A DNA stretch of 64,000 bases from Ignavibacteriaceae bacterium (GTDB taxonomy: Bacteria; Bacteroidota; Ignavibacteria; Ignavibacteriales; Ignavibacteriaceae). A program made the translations under genes and the position numbers. Positions 7,759 through 17,751 of this stretch are shown one piece after another. The stretch is taken from the NCBI GenBank assembly GCA_023229425.1, contig JALNZG010000005.1, positions 62,001-126,000 on the forward strand, written 5' to 3'. Every line of letters begins with the position of its first letter. The stretch's first letter is position 1. Under the pieces are notes generated by a model, which was given only the letters and a program-made list of their open reading frames with translations, did no database searches and had not been told where the DNA came from.

Positions 7759-10700
7759 CTATTTTAAAAATATCATCTTCTTAGTTTGCAGAAAACTACC
7801 AGCCCTAAGTTGATAGAAATATATGCCGGATGCGCATCTACCTTCAGCAGAAATCCCACTTGTTAGTTGTTGGGTATTAGTCGGTTGTTGTGGGTTGAAA
7901 GTAACCTGATAAGTTCCAGCGTGTTGAATTTCATTCACTAAAGTTGCAACTTCATTTCCAAGAAGGTCATACACTTTCAAACTTACTTGCTGACTACCTA
8001 AAACTGAATACTGAATACTTGTTTCCGGATTAAACGGATTAGGATAATTTTGTTCAAGTGAAAATGAAATAGGAGATGAATTCTCTTCTGAAACTCCGAC
8101 AGAACCGGACAGCTTGACCTGGATGGAATTCAGACTGAATAACCAATTCGCTTTATCTGTATCGGAATCAATCTCAATCCGTAAAATTTGTTTTCCGGCT
8201 TTTAGAGGAATATTCGAAATAGTGATTGGCTTCCAACTCTGCCAGCCACCCGTGTTCAAAACCACTTTCTTTCCACTGATGTCAACATTGTTTATCAGCA
8301 AACGTAAATTTCCAAAACCGGGAACAGAAGCAACAAAAGGTATTACATCATAATTCCCATCACTTGGAATTTGAATAGTGTACTCAATCCATTCTCCGGC
8401 AGTCATCCAATAAACATCAAATCCTTGATCATTAGATGGTTCAAGATCAACACCTTCCAAAGGACGGTAAGCCAGTCCCACATTTTTTGTGTCATTGTCG
8501 TGATAAGCTACACCTTCACCACCGTTGTCAAAATTTTCAGCTTGAATAAGGGCGGGAACTAAAACTGCTGTTCCCGAATAAGGAGTTCCATTTCCGAGTA
8601 CTGTAATAAGTACGCTGTCTTTTGTGGAGAGGAGAAGTTGGTTTGTTACCGTGACAATGACTTTATAGATTCCGGGCTCGGTAAATACATGAACTGTGTC
8701 GGCAGTTGATGCGCTATTTCCATCACCAAAGTTCCATAAATACGTAAGAGGTGAGCCATTCCTATCAAAACTTTTACTTCCGGTGAAACTAATTTTCAGC
8801 GGCATTTTACCGCGAGTTTTATCTGCAATCAACAAAGCAACCGGCGCATTTGTGTTTGCAGTTGATGAGTTAACCGAGCGCATTGATCCTGGTGGAACGG
8901 CCAAGGAATATCCATCCGAAAAATGAACGCTGACTGAATCAGATGCAGGATTGTAGGCTGTATATGTTTTTTCTCCCGCAGCGTTTTTGAAAACGGAATA
9001 CGTCGGAAGATCGGCTATGACAGAAAAATCCGGTTTACCCATTTTCTTCAAATTACACAACCAATGATAGGTATGCGCTTTGGTTTCTCCATCAAATGGA
9101 GTGTAAGCCGGGTTTGCATAATACAACGATAAAGCCATACCCGGATCGGACAATGCCAGGTATTGCCAAATAATATCCTGCCAGATGGTCGGCGGACCAT
9201 TCAATTCTTTTACGATTTCATCATAGTTGGCTTTTACATACTCTGGGCGGCGGCCCAAGTATAACGATCCTCCGGTAAACGGAAGCATATTGATCCCGTG
9301 AATGTACTCCGGATTTGCGCCGAACCAGGTTGAATGAACTCCTTTCGATCCCCAAACCATTCCTAACGCTTTGTATTGATACGCAGCCGGAAACACAGCA
9401 TCATCAACATCAAACCAATATTGCTCGATGGCAGTTCTTTCTGTGGTATAAAGATAAATTCCCAAATCTCTAATTTCATTTTGATGAGTAACAGCTCCCC
9501 ACAAAGTAATGGCAGTTGCAAAATTCATTGATTCAGAACTCGACTCTTCATTGTTTCCATCGCCAAAATCACCGTGTCCGGCTTCCCAAGAATGCCCGGC
9601 GTATGGATCAAATGAACGCAGAAAGGGAAATCTTGTATCATTCCGTTCCCAATTATTCCCATCTCTAATTAACAGATCTACCATTCCGCCCCAGTTCTCC
9701 GGTTTCGCCCAAACGGAATCGTACTGCGCAACAATCGCTGCACCCATAATTGCATAACCCGAATGAAAGTTATGGTCGTTGATTTGATTATCCGCGCCAT
9801 AACCCGATGGATAACCAGTTAAAACATCCCACGTTGAGTTGTAAGAATACTCTTGAGTTCCGCCCACGGTAAACCAATCTTCAAGCCGCTTCTTTATTTC
9901 AGACAACAAATGATCCCGCGCCGTTATTGCACCAAGCTGATCAGCAATATTGACTACGTGAGCAAACCGCGCAATTGCTTTTCCGTTCTCGTATGTTGGT
10001 CCGGAAGGTAATGTTTCGGAAGTTACTGCATTAACCATCGCTAATAAATCAGTTTTATTATAATCTCCCTGGTCAGGTAAAGAAGGCAACACTCCTTCAA
10101 AAGTTAATTCAGTTGAAAATTGATTGCCATCGAATACTTTCATTTTTCCGGCAACAGAATTGTACTCAAAACTTGTGAGAGGCGCTGCGGTATTCAACCA
10201 TTGGTGACGGTACAAAGCTGTGAGCGTTTGGTTGAGGTTTCCGTTACCGGATTCTTTTAATTCCGTCGTATAAGAAAAAGTTGAAGTCAGCTTTGCAGTC
10301 GTTTCATCATAAGCCCAGGAAACTGTACTTCCGGTTACGAAAGCATACGCGTGCTGACGATAAGTTTCAAGAGTTGTTAATTTGTTATCCGGAAGTAGAG
10401 CAACGGAAAAATAATCTTTTCCTTTAAGAGAAGATTGAAGTGTTGTTGTTCCCGTCCAGGTTGAGCTGTCGGGGGCAAATATTCCATAATGCCGTCCGTC
10501 AACGGTTATTCCAACAACACCTTTTTGATTGTACCAGATGGTTGGAGTTGCACTGCTTGTGATAGTTGCATTTCCGCCTGAAACAGTTAGAAAAACAAAA
10601 GGAAGTCCATGTCCTAAAGTTGCTTTCATTTTTCGTGTACCATCATCCCAAAGAGCAGTTACTGTCCAGTCACCGTAATCATCAGTAAAAGTTTTTGTGG

Positions 10701-11130
10701 CGTTCAGTCCGGAAACGCCAATTGTAAGCTGCTGGGAAAATGGGAAGAGATAATCTGCCGCGGCATAAACAGGAGTTAAGGTATAACCAATCTGCAATCC
10801 GTTATTTTTTGCTTTGAAATCCAACGGATGAGCAAACAGGTTATTGGAGAAAGCATCACCATAAAAGGGATAGATCAAACTGCTCCAGTAATCATTTGTT
10901 TGAACCGGTTTGTTGAATGCTGCGGATATTTTAGGAACTGCATTTGCGCCGGTAAAAGTTTTCGGTCCAATTGCACCGGAAGGAAGGGAAGTGCTGTAAC
11001 TTCCTTTGCCCACCGAAACGGATTGAGCATCAATTTTTACGGAATGAAAACAAAAAAGCAATAAAATTAAAATTGGGATTAGTTGTTTTACGACTGTATG
11101 GTTAAATAATAATCTGAGAATGTTTTTCAT
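7759..11130 (-). CDS. Secreted GH81 endo-beta-1,3-glucanase with PKD, CBM6 and T9SS sorting domains
   Basis: Predicted extracellular beta-1,3-glucan (laminarin/callose-type) hydrolase of 1123 residues. Order: signal peptide (about 1-35), GH81 catalytic domain (about 45-740), PKD domain (about 770-850, with the YLWNFGDGNSAS motif), CBM6-type carbohydrate-binding module (about 860-1010, starting IQAENFDNGGEGVAYHD) and a C-terminal T9SS type A sorting domain (from NYPNPFNP). Catalytic candidates are D452 in DHNFHSG and E529/E533 in NNEESSSESMN, which match the conserved Asp and Glu sites of GH81 as I recall them. The start chosen at 11130 gives a normal signal peptide; an upstream ATG at 11187 would prepend 19 residues. 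It is transcribed alone, with no SusC/D pair beside it. Confidence 0.92.
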   Translation of the reverse strand: MKNILRLLFNHTVVKQLIPILILLLFCFHSVKIDAQSVSVGKGSYSTSLPSGAIGPKTFTGANAVPKISAAFNKPVQTNDYWSSLIYPFYGDAFSNNLFAHPLDFKAKNNGLQIGYTLTPVYAAADYLFPFSQQLTIGVSGLNATKTFTDDYGDWTVTALWDDGTRKMKATLGHGLPFVFLTVSGGNATITSSATPTIWYNQKGVVGITVDGRHYGIFAPDSSTWTGTTTLQSSLKGKDYFSVALLPDNKLTTLETYRQHAYAFVTGSTVSWAYDETTAKLTSTFSYTTELKESGNGNLNQTLTALYRHQWLNTAAPLTSFEYNSVAGKMKVFDGNQFSTELTFEGVLPSLPDQGDYNKTDLLAMVNAVTSETLPSGPTYENGKAIARFAHVVNIADQLGAITARDHLLSEIKKRLEDWFTVGGTQEYSYNSTWDVLTGYPSGYGADNQINDHNFHSGYAIMGAAIVAQYDSVWAKPENWGGMVDLLIRDGNNWERNDTRFPFLRSFDPYAGHSWEAGHGDFGDGNNEESSSESMNFATAITLWGAVTHQNEIRDLGIYLYTTERTAIEQYWFDVDDAVFPAAYQYKALGMVWGSKGVHSTWFGANPEYIHGINMLPFTGGSLYLGRRPEYVKANYDEIVKELNGPPTIWQDIIWQYLALSDPGMALSLYYANPAYTPFDGETKAHTYHWLCNLKKMGKPDFSVIADLPTYSVFKNAAGEKTYTAYNPASDSVSVHFSDGYSLAVPPGSMRSVNSSTANTNAPVALLIADKTRGKMPLKISFTGSKSFDRNGSPLTYLWNFGDGNSASTADTVHVFTEPGIYKVIVTVTNQLLLSTKDSVLITVLGNGTPYSGTAVLVPALIQAENFDNGGEGVAYHDNDTKNVGLAYRPLEGVDLEPSNDQGFDVYWMTAGEWIEYTIQIPSDGNYDVIPFVASVPGFGNLRLLINNVDISGKKVVLNTGGWQSWKPITISNIPLKAGKQILRIEIDSDTDKANWLFSLNSIQVKLSGSVGVSEENSSPISFSLEQNYPNPFNPETSIQYSVLGSQQVSLKVYDLLGNEVATLVNEIQHAGTYQVTFNPQQPTNTQQLTSGISAEGRCASGIYFYQLRAGSFLQTKKMIFLK

Positions 11131-11355
11131 TCGTTCTTCTTTTGTGAAATAGTAAAATGTAATTGCAACAAACGTATTGCTAAACAATGTAGAGCCGCTG
11201 CAAATTGTTGAGTATTTGATTTGTAAATTAATAAAAAAGGGGATGAGGAGAGGTGTAAAAGCAAAAAATCCATTACATACAGATTGGTTTTATTTTAAAA
11301 GATTATCAAGCGTTGATTAAAAATATTTTTCACTCATACAAAACTTGTGCGTTGG

Positions 11356-13971
11356 CTAAATGTCTTTTATGATGTTTAGAAAGTCTTCAAGTTTATATGC
11401 TCCATCAACTGTCCGTCTTTCGTAAACCATGAAGTAACGGTAATTATTCCCGGCTTTAGACGCCCAAAAGCCACCAAGTCTTATTTTTTGTTCGGCATCA
11501 AGGTGATCGCCTTTTGTTTCTAACAAAATTGTCTTGCCGCTTTTGGTTTGGATAATGAAGTCGGGGTAATGGTTAATAAAGCCGTTAATTCTGAAACCTT
11601 TTCTTTCAATGTTCCTTGTCCAAAAAGCAATATTAGCCATGTTTCCAATTTCATTGATTACACGTTCTTCAAAACCATTCATACCGCCTTCTTTTTCGTA
11701 AAGCGATTTTGTAATGTCTTTAGCTGTGTCACCTGGTGAAATGTTTTTGGGCAATGTAAAGGATGATTTGATAAATACTTTGTCGGTATCTAAAAAGTCT
11801 TTGAATTTTTGCTCTGCAAATACTTCTGATAAAGATTTTATTTTTAGTTTTATTTTGTCTGTATAAGAGTATTCATTATTTGCAAAATCACCAAATTGTT
11901 CATCTCTGAAATCCGCCAAAATCCGGTTAATGAATTTTTTAATTTCGTTATCCGGGATAGGATACATATTACCAATAATATCCATAATTCGTTTGGTAAA
12001 GTTTTTTACACGACTATCTTTTCTTTGAGGATCAAGCATGTAAGCAATGACACTTTCCTTTACCATACCATCTAATTTAACAAAAGTTGGGGTATGTTCT
12101 TTTTTAGTTTCGTCCAAATCTACTTTGTAGAGTTCAGAAGCTATGTTATCAAATACAATGTTTGTATCTGCTTTGCTTAAAGCAAAACCATCTAAAAGAT
12201 TTTCTTTTTCTAAGGGGAGCTCTTCTTCTCTTGTTCCGAAAAGATCGTTTGCCGGAACTTTCAAATAAAACTGTGGCAAATTTATTAGTGCCGCTTGACC
12301 CTTAAAAATATCTTTAATGCTGTATGTTTTCATAAGCTGTTGTATTTCATTTGGTAGTGCAGTTATATTATTCGCATCCATCTCAGAGACGGTTTTCTCA
12401 AACGCCTCATTTTGTTGCATTGCTGTTTGTTCAATTTCTGAAATGGAATTATTTGGAGCAGACTCCTCTGACGGGACAGAAATTCTTGTTGTGTCAATAT
12501 CTGAAGTAATGTCTTCAGAGCCGGTTTCACTTGCCGCGAAAACAGAAAGTTGTTCTAATGCTTCTTGTTTTTTAGCACTTTCCAACATTTCCGGGTCAGC
12601 TAATTTATAATCTTGCTCACTAAAACCGGCTTTGTTCAAACCTTTTACAATGTTGTCTAAGGTGTCAAGAAATTTTGATGATGCAGTTAAAACATAACTC
12701 ATGTTTAACAAAGGAAAGTTATGCTTCATAACATACGGCTGCCGTAATACTCTACCTAAAATTTGTTCTACATCTATTGCTGATGATTTGTCGGCTAACG
12801 AAGCTAAGATATAAGCAAAAGGGCAATCCCAACCTTCTTTTAGAGCGTTAATAGTAATGATGTAACGAACTTGAGATTCTTTACTCATCAAATCTTCATT
12901 CTTTATTTCATTTACATTTGCCGTTTTAATTTTTATCTGCCCGGCAGGTATTTTTAACTCAATAAGTTTTTCTTTAAGTTTTTGAACATTCGATTTTTCT
13001 TCTTCCTCATCTTTAAAGTCCTTACCGTTTTTGGGTTGGGCCTGAAACAGAATGATAGGACGAATATATTTCCCACCTTTCTTTTCTTCTTCAACTGCTT
13101 GTAATTCCAGACGTTTTTGCAACTGTAATGCAGAGTTAATTACTTCCGTTTTGTCTTCATGGTTATAAACAATTACCGGGAGTTTAACCATGTTTTCTTT
13201 TTTCAATTCCAAGGCATCAATAAAACTAATGATGTTGCTATTGTTTCTGGGTGTGGCTGTAAGATCGAGAATAAAGCAAGGATTAATTTCTTTAAGCATA
13301 TCAACGCTTAAATCACTTTCCGCATTGTGACTTTCATCTACAATTACTAAAGGATTTAAGTATTTAATAATTGCCCCTAAAGTTATATCATTCTCCTTTC
13401 CTAAAAGATGTTCGAAGGATTGGAGATTCCCGTTATCCTGGAATACTTTTCTATCTTCTTTGTTTTTGGCTCTTAGACTATCAAAGCTAAAAACCATGAT
13501 ATTTAATTGTTCTTTTATAGAAGTTGCATTAAATCCACTTCCTTGCAACAATGCAGCTTTGTCAAATATTTCAACTTTGTTTCCGAAATGTGAATTGATC
13601 TTTTGACGGTAAGGATGTGAAGGGTCTTTAAGGTTCTTAATTGTCTGGTCTAAAATAGTTATTGAAGGAACAAGCCAAACAACTGCTTTAGGTTTATCAT
13701 AATCAAATGCATCAAAGATTGTTTTAATTGCGTTGCAGGCAATAAATGTTTTCCCTCCGGCGGTTGGTACTTTTATGCAAATGTGCGGAACTCGCGGTAC
13801 ATTGTTTTTGTATGGTTCTATTGCTGTGCCAGCGTACGGGAACAAAGGAGTTCTTGGATGTTTTACCCAAAAATCGTAAAAGGATTCCCTAACATCTTTG
13901 GTTTCTTGGACATGTTCCAAAAAAAGTGAAAGATCATTTATAACTTGCTGTTGATATGGTTTTAATTCCAT
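11356..13971 (-). CDS. res: Type III restriction enzyme Res-like helicase-nuclease
   Basis: Superfamily 2 helicase/translocase of 871 residues. The N-terminal motor has Walker A PTAGGKT (69-75) and DESH (212-215), with helicase motif VI in EQILGRVLRQP. The C-terminal region (about 810-850) carries a PD-(D/E)XK nuclease motif: PDFIIQTKSGKTILLETKGDH. In type III systems Res translocates and cuts DNA when complexed with Mod. A Glu/Ser-rich spacer lies around residues 460-540. The start overlaps the stop of the upstream nuclease gene by one base (TAATG), so the two are translationally coupled. There are no frameshifts, so the locus should be active. Confidence 0.9.
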   Translation of the reverse strand: MELKPYQQQVINDLSLFLEHVQETKDVRESFYDFWVKHPRTPLFPYAGTAIEPYKNNVPRVPHICIKVPTAGGKTFIACNAIKTIFDAFDYDKPKAVVWLVPSITILDQTIKNLKDPSHPYRQKINSHFGNKVEIFDKAALLQGSGFNATSIKEQLNIMVFSFDSLRAKNKEDRKVFQDNGNLQSFEHLLGKENDITLGAIIKYLNPLVIVDESHNAESDLSVDMLKEINPCFILDLTATPRNNSNIISFIDALELKKENMVKLPVIVYNHEDKTEVINSALQLQKRLELQAVEEEKKGGKYIRPIILFQAQPKNGKDFKDEEEEKSNVQKLKEKLIELKIPAGQIKIKTANVNEIKNEDLMSKESQVRYIITINALKEGWDCPFAYILASLADKSSAIDVEQILGRVLRQPYVMKHNFPLLNMSYVLTASSKFLDTLDNIVKGLNKAGFSEQDYKLADPEMLESAKKQEALEQLSVFAASETGSEDITSDIDTTRISVPSEESAPNNSISEIEQTAMQQNEAFEKTVSEMDANNITALPNEIQQLMKTYSIKDIFKGQAALINLPQFYLKVPANDLFGTREEELPLEKENLLDGFALSKADTNIVFDNIASELYKVDLDETKKEHTPTFVKLDGMVKESVIAYMLDPQRKDSRVKNFTKRIMDIIGNMYPIPDNEIKKFINRILADFRDEQFGDFANNEYSYTDKIKLKIKSLSEVFAEQKFKDFLDTDKVFIKSSFTLPKNISPGDTAKDITKSLYEKEGGMNGFEERVINEIGNMANIAFWTRNIERKGFRINGFINHYPDFIIQTKSGKTILLETKGDHLDAEQKIRLGGFWASKAGNNYRYFMVYERRTVDGAYKLEDFLNIIKDI

Positions 13972-15110
13972 TATTCTATTTCGTTATTATTTTCAAATAG
14001 TTCATGCAATTTTTGCTGCAATAGTTTTTTATCGGGTAAGTGTGTTTTGTATTCCGAAACCATTGTTGGGGAAAGGCTTCGACTCAAAGCATATTCAACT
14101 ACTTCGGAGTCTTTATCCTTACACAATAAAACGCCAATACTTGGATTTTCGTTTTGTTTTTTCACATCGCGGTCTAATGCTTCTAAGTAAAAATTAAGTT
14201 GTCCCAAATGCTCAGGTTTAAACTTATCTGCTTTTAATTCAAAAGCCACCAAGCATTGTAAGCTTCTGTGATAGAACAAAAGATCAATATAAAAATCGCT
14301 GTTACCCACTTGTACTTTGTATTCTTCGCTTATAAACAAAAAGTCTTTACCTAATTCAAGAATAAAGTTTTTTATTTGTTTGATTAAACCCTTCTGTAAA
14401 TCACTTTCGCTGTGTGGTTCGGGAAGGTTCAGAAATTCAAAAACATAGCTATCTTTAAAGTTGTTGGTTACTTCGGGATGAATATCTCTCAACGATGGTG
14501 AGAGATTCGAGTTTCCTATTACGGTTCTTTCAAAAAGGCCTGAAGATATTTGGCGGTCGAGCTCCCTCTTACTGTATTTTTCTTTGATACTCATTCTTAA
14601 ATAAAATTCTCGTTCTTCTTCCGATTTGCATCTTGAAAAAATAAGTAAATGATTTGTCCAGCTAATTTTTGCTAGAATAGTTTGCCTTATGTTTTCTTCA
14701 TTTATTTGCCGCCACATTGCAGCGATAATTTCAGATTCCGCTTCTTTTTCTAATTGTGGTTCAGGTGGAGCGACAATTTCACTTATTTGATTATTAGCAC
14801 TTTGTAATTGTGGTTCCGGTGGAACCACAAATGCCGCTGAGTGATATTTTTCATAAAATTCTATCATTCTGTAAATGCTTCTTTTATCAAAGCCTTTTAA
14901 AGCCGGGTCTTGATTGTGTAAAAAATCAGAAAGTTGCTGTACTGTTTTATCTCCCCATTGGCTAAGCGCCAGTTGTTTACTTACAAAAGCACCTACTTGC
15001 CAATATAAATTTACCAATTCCGCATTTACACTTTTTAATGCATTATACCTTGCTTGCCGAATAGCTTCGTGTAAAACGGAAAAACCAATATGCTCAATAT
15101 TTTCATTCAT
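13971..15110 (-). CDS. DUF1016/YhcG-family PD-(D/E)XK nuclease protein
   Basis: A 379-residue protein whose N-terminal half (ARYNALKSVNAELVNLYWQVG and later) matches the DUF1016 N-terminal domain as I know it, and whose C-terminal half has the nuclease-like core FYIDLLFYHRSLQCLVAFELKADKFKPEHLGQL with Asp and ExK. Members are linked to restriction or DNA-repair loci but their role is unclear. Here the gene sits between mod and res, three bases after mod and overlapping res, so it is part of the operon. A linker at about residues 95-125 contains an in-frame tandem repeat of 18 residues, both units including PPEPQL. Confidence 0.88.
   Translation of the reverse strand: MNENIEHIGFSVLHEAIRQARYNALKSVNAELVNLYWQVGAFVSKQLALSQWGDKTVQQLSDFLHNQDPALKGFDKRSIYRMIEFYEKYHSAAFVVPPEPQLQSANNQISEIVAPPEPQLEKEAESEIIAAMWRQINEENIRQTILAKISWTNHLLIFSRCKSEEEREFYLRMSIKEKYSKRELDRQISSGLFERTVIGNSNLSPSLRDIHPEVTNNFKDSYVFEFLNLPEPHSESDLQKGLIKQIKNFILELGKDFLFISEEYKVQVGNSDFYIDLLFYHRSLQCLVAFELKADKFKPEHLGQLNFYLEALDRDVKKQNENPSIGVLLCKDKDSEVVEYALSRSLSPTMVSEYKTHLPDKKLLQQKLHELFENNNEIE
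14751..14829. repeat. 54-bp tandem repeat inside the DUF1016 gene
   Basis: Two near-identical 25-base units start at 14751 and 14805, 54 bases apart; the period is an exact multiple of three and encodes an 18-residue repeat (PPEPQL core) in the linker between the two domains. Such linker repeats can change copy number without breaking the reading frame. Confidence 0.7.
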
Positions 15111-15113
15111 ATA

Positions 15114-16673
15114 TTAAAATCTTGTAATGTCTCTTGGTATTTTTTTGAAAATAATATGATGCTTCGTCATGAAATTCTTTGTGAGAAGACAGTTATCTGC
15201 ATAAATAACATATTGCTCTGCTTTAGTTTTCATGGTACTTAAAAAAGCATGATCTAAAGTAGTAATTTCATTTTGTTCGTAATTGAAATAGTATGCTGTG
15301 TCGTTATACTTGCCCAAGAAATGTTTGTTATCTTTGTGCTTTCTTTCAATGAGTGCTTTTTGTGTTTCGGTGTACCAAACATAAGCTCTAATTTTTTCAA
15401 TGCCAACCGATTCATTTAGAATACCATCTTCAATAAACATCGGTTGCCCTAATTCGTAAAAATCAAAACTACCTTTTGTCCCTTCAGTTTCTCCGTATCC
15501 TTTTATAACCCTTTTTACCCGCTCGGAAGTTATGGTTTCGGCATAGTCTTCCATCTCTATTAAAATGAATTTACGGTTACCACTATCTGCAATGTTAAGG
15601 TTAAATACAGCGTGGCATGTAGTCCCGCTTCCCGCGAAAGAATCGAGAATAATTGAATCGTTATATGTAAAGACCTTTAATAAATAGGTTAGAAGTTCAA
15701 TAGGTTTTACAGTATCAAAACCATGACCTTTTCCAATAATTTTATTAAGTAAACTCTTCCCCGATTCTGCTGTTCCAGATAATTCTTGCTTAATGATTGT
15801 ATAGAGAGGATTATTTATTTCATCATTGTCAAAGTCATACACTTTTTGCATTGGAACGTTTTCTTTAAATTGCAGACGATTATTATCATACAAACCTTGA
15901 ATTATTTCTTTTCCAGCTTTCCACCTTTGTTCCGGTGGCGGTGTATAATCGGCAATTTCAAATCTCATTGTGTCTCTTCGATAAGAACCTAAATTGGATG
16001 TCAGTATTGTTGTAGTTCGAAATTTGCCATCCTTATCTTCATTAGGATAGCTATAATTGTCTTCTCCAGTCAGTGTGTTAAACAACAATTCTTTGCTCTT
16101 TGTGTAAAGTAGAACATATTCTGTTACTTTCTGTGGTCGATATTTTGCTCTTCCAGCGTTTGTAGGTTTTGTCCTTGATTTCCAAACGAAAGTTGCATCA
16201 TGTCCTTTTTCCCCAAATATTTCATTGCAGAGTAATATTAGATTTTGTAATTCATCATCACCAATAGAAATAAGTAAAACTCCGTCTTTTGAAAGTAGTT
16301 TTTCAAGAAGTCTTAGTCTCGGGTACATCATGCAAAGCCACTTATCGTGTTTTGCTAAATCATCACTTCCTACGATTTGACGCAACCATTTTTTTATTTT
16401 GGGGTCGTTCACGTTGTCATTATAAACCCAACTTTCATTTCCGGTGTTGTAAGGCGGGTCTATGTAGATACATTTTATGCGTCCTTCGTATTCTGGTAAT
16501 AATGCTTTAAGGGCTTCGAGGTTGTCGCCGTGGATTATTTTATTTCCGCTATGGGTTTCTTGGTCAGATTGTTTACCGTTTTCAAAGCCGTAGGCGTGTT
16601 CCAAAACTTTAAATGGAACATCCATGTGATGATTAATAACTTTATCTTTTCCTATCCAGTGTAATGTTGGCAT
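15114..16673 (-). CDS. mod: Type III DNA methyltransferase (Mod), N6-adenine
   Basis: A 519-residue methyltransferase with the catalytic motif DPPY (72-75, in IYIDPPYNTGNE) preceding the S-adenosylmethionine-binding motif (ILDSFAGSGTTCHAV, about residue 345); this order defines the beta class typical of type III Mod subunits. It should modify adenine in an asymmetric site and supply recognition for the Res subunit. The region between the motifs, about 250 residues, would hold target recognition. It is the first gene of a three-gene minus-strand operon (mod, DUF1016, res). Confidence 0.92.
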   Translation of the reverse strand: MPTLHWIGKDKVINHHMDVPFKVLEHAYGFENGKQSDQETHSGNKIIHGDNLEALKALLPEYEGRIKCIYIDPPYNTGNESWVYNDNVNDPKIKKWLRQIVGSDDLAKHDKWLCMMYPRLRLLEKLLSKDGVLLISIGDDELQNLILLCNEIFGEKGHDATFVWKSRTKPTNAGRAKYRPQKVTEYVLLYTKSKELLFNTLTGEDNYSYPNEDKDGKFRTTTILTSNLGSYRRDTMRFEIADYTPPPEQRWKAGKEIIQGLYDNNRLQFKENVPMQKVYDFDNDEINNPLYTIIKQELSGTAESGKSLLNKIIGKGHGFDTVKPIELLTYLLKVFTYNDSIILDSFAGSGTTCHAVFNLNIADSGNRKFILIEMEDYAETITSERVKRVIKGYGETEGTKGSFDFYELGQPMFIEDGILNESVGIEKIRAYVWYTETQKALIERKHKDNKHFLGKYNDTAYYFNYEQNEITTLDHAFLSTMKTKAEQYVIYADNCLLTKNFMTKHHIIFKKIPRDITRF

Positions 16674-16857
16674 GTATTATATCGAAATCAGTTCTTTTTT
16701 TATTAGTTAAAATACGGAAAATTGACATTGTTACAGATAACCGTATTTAAGAAAATCACTTAACTAACTACTTCATTCAAGTAACATTAAATGAAAAAAC
16801 AAAACTAAAGATCACATAAATGCAAAAAGAAAATCCGCTTTTTAGTTACGTTGCAAA

Positions 16858-17403
16858 TTATATCGTTTTCTGAAGACCAATGATTCCCTGCATTAATATT
16901 TCTGATTTCTTTACAAATGTTTTTTGTTCATTTAAAAATGGTTCAGCATATTTTAAACCATCTATGTCCCCATTTTTATAATCCCTTTTATGATCATACA
17001 ATATTTTGTTAATGCTACTCTGAACTTTTAAGACTTCATCATATTGTTTGCGTATTGCTGGAAAATACAAATCAATGATCATTTTAATTCTATAAAATTC
17101 GTGTTTGTTTTTTTCACTTTGTTGTATTGTTAAATCGAGGGCTTGGTTGTAAGTTAATTCCCCCATCATTACGCTAAGATAAGGCATCCAATGGGTTACA
17201 TTTGTATTCAACCAAATGTCAGTTAAAAGATAGAGTTCTTCTAATTTTTCACGAATGATTTCTTTGGTTTTAAATTCTTTATCCAATTCTGTTTGCAGTA
17301 GTAATTTTTTATAATTCGCTTGGTTTGTAAAATAAACAGCAAGTAATGTCACGGCCCCAGTACTTAATACAGTAATGAATGTATTTAAAAATTCAATATT
17401 CAT
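16858..17403 (-). CDS. Hypothetical membrane-anchored coiled-coil protein
   Basis: A 181-residue protein with a single N-terminal membrane helix (about 6-26) followed by a charged, helical region (LLQTELDKEFKTKEIIREKLEELYLL). It is of a general type often found beside defence or mobile genes and resembles in layout the DUF6680-like protein at 24224, which also has one N-terminal helix and a helical body. It lies 184 bases upstream of mod on the same strand, so it could be an accessory of the restriction locus or independent. Function unknown. Confidence 0.65.
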   Translation of the reverse strand: MNIEFLNTFITVLSTGAVTLLAVYFTNQANYKKLLLQTELDKEFKTKEIIREKLEELYLLTDIWLNTNVTHWMPYLSVMMGELTYNQALDLTIQQSEKNKHEFYRIKMIIDLYFPAIRKQYDEVLKVQSSINKILYDHKRDYKNGDIDGLKYAEPFLNEQKTFVKKSEILMQGIIGLQKTI

Positions 17404-17751
17404 ATCTATTCGGCATGTTTCGTTTAATAATCACTGAGAAGTTCTTCTTTTCAATTTTGTACCATGAAAAAATGGAGAAAAAGGTAACGTAGTTCTTGCT
17501 CCGTTTGGTAGTTTGTGGCCACATGTATTTAATAAAGAAATAGAACCTCCTGTTTCTTAATTATAAGTACAAGCGAACTTAGAAATGTTTTTGCAGATTA
17601 CCAAGCATTGAACAAAAATATTTCGACAACACGGTTTATTAAAATTTTCATAACTGCTATATGAATACTTACTACCTGCGATACAAAAGGCTGTCAAAAC
17701 CGATGGAAGTATCTGTTATTCACTCAACCACTCGTTCTAATAAATTGGTCA
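17404..17751. other. Intergenic stretch with no recognised feature
   Basis: About 350 bases between the hypothetical gene and prmA. I see no credible reading frame, tRNA, strong hairpin or repeat. Because both flanking genes are on the minus strand, it should contain the promoter of the hypothetical gene at its left end and the end of prmA at its right. Confidence 0.5.
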
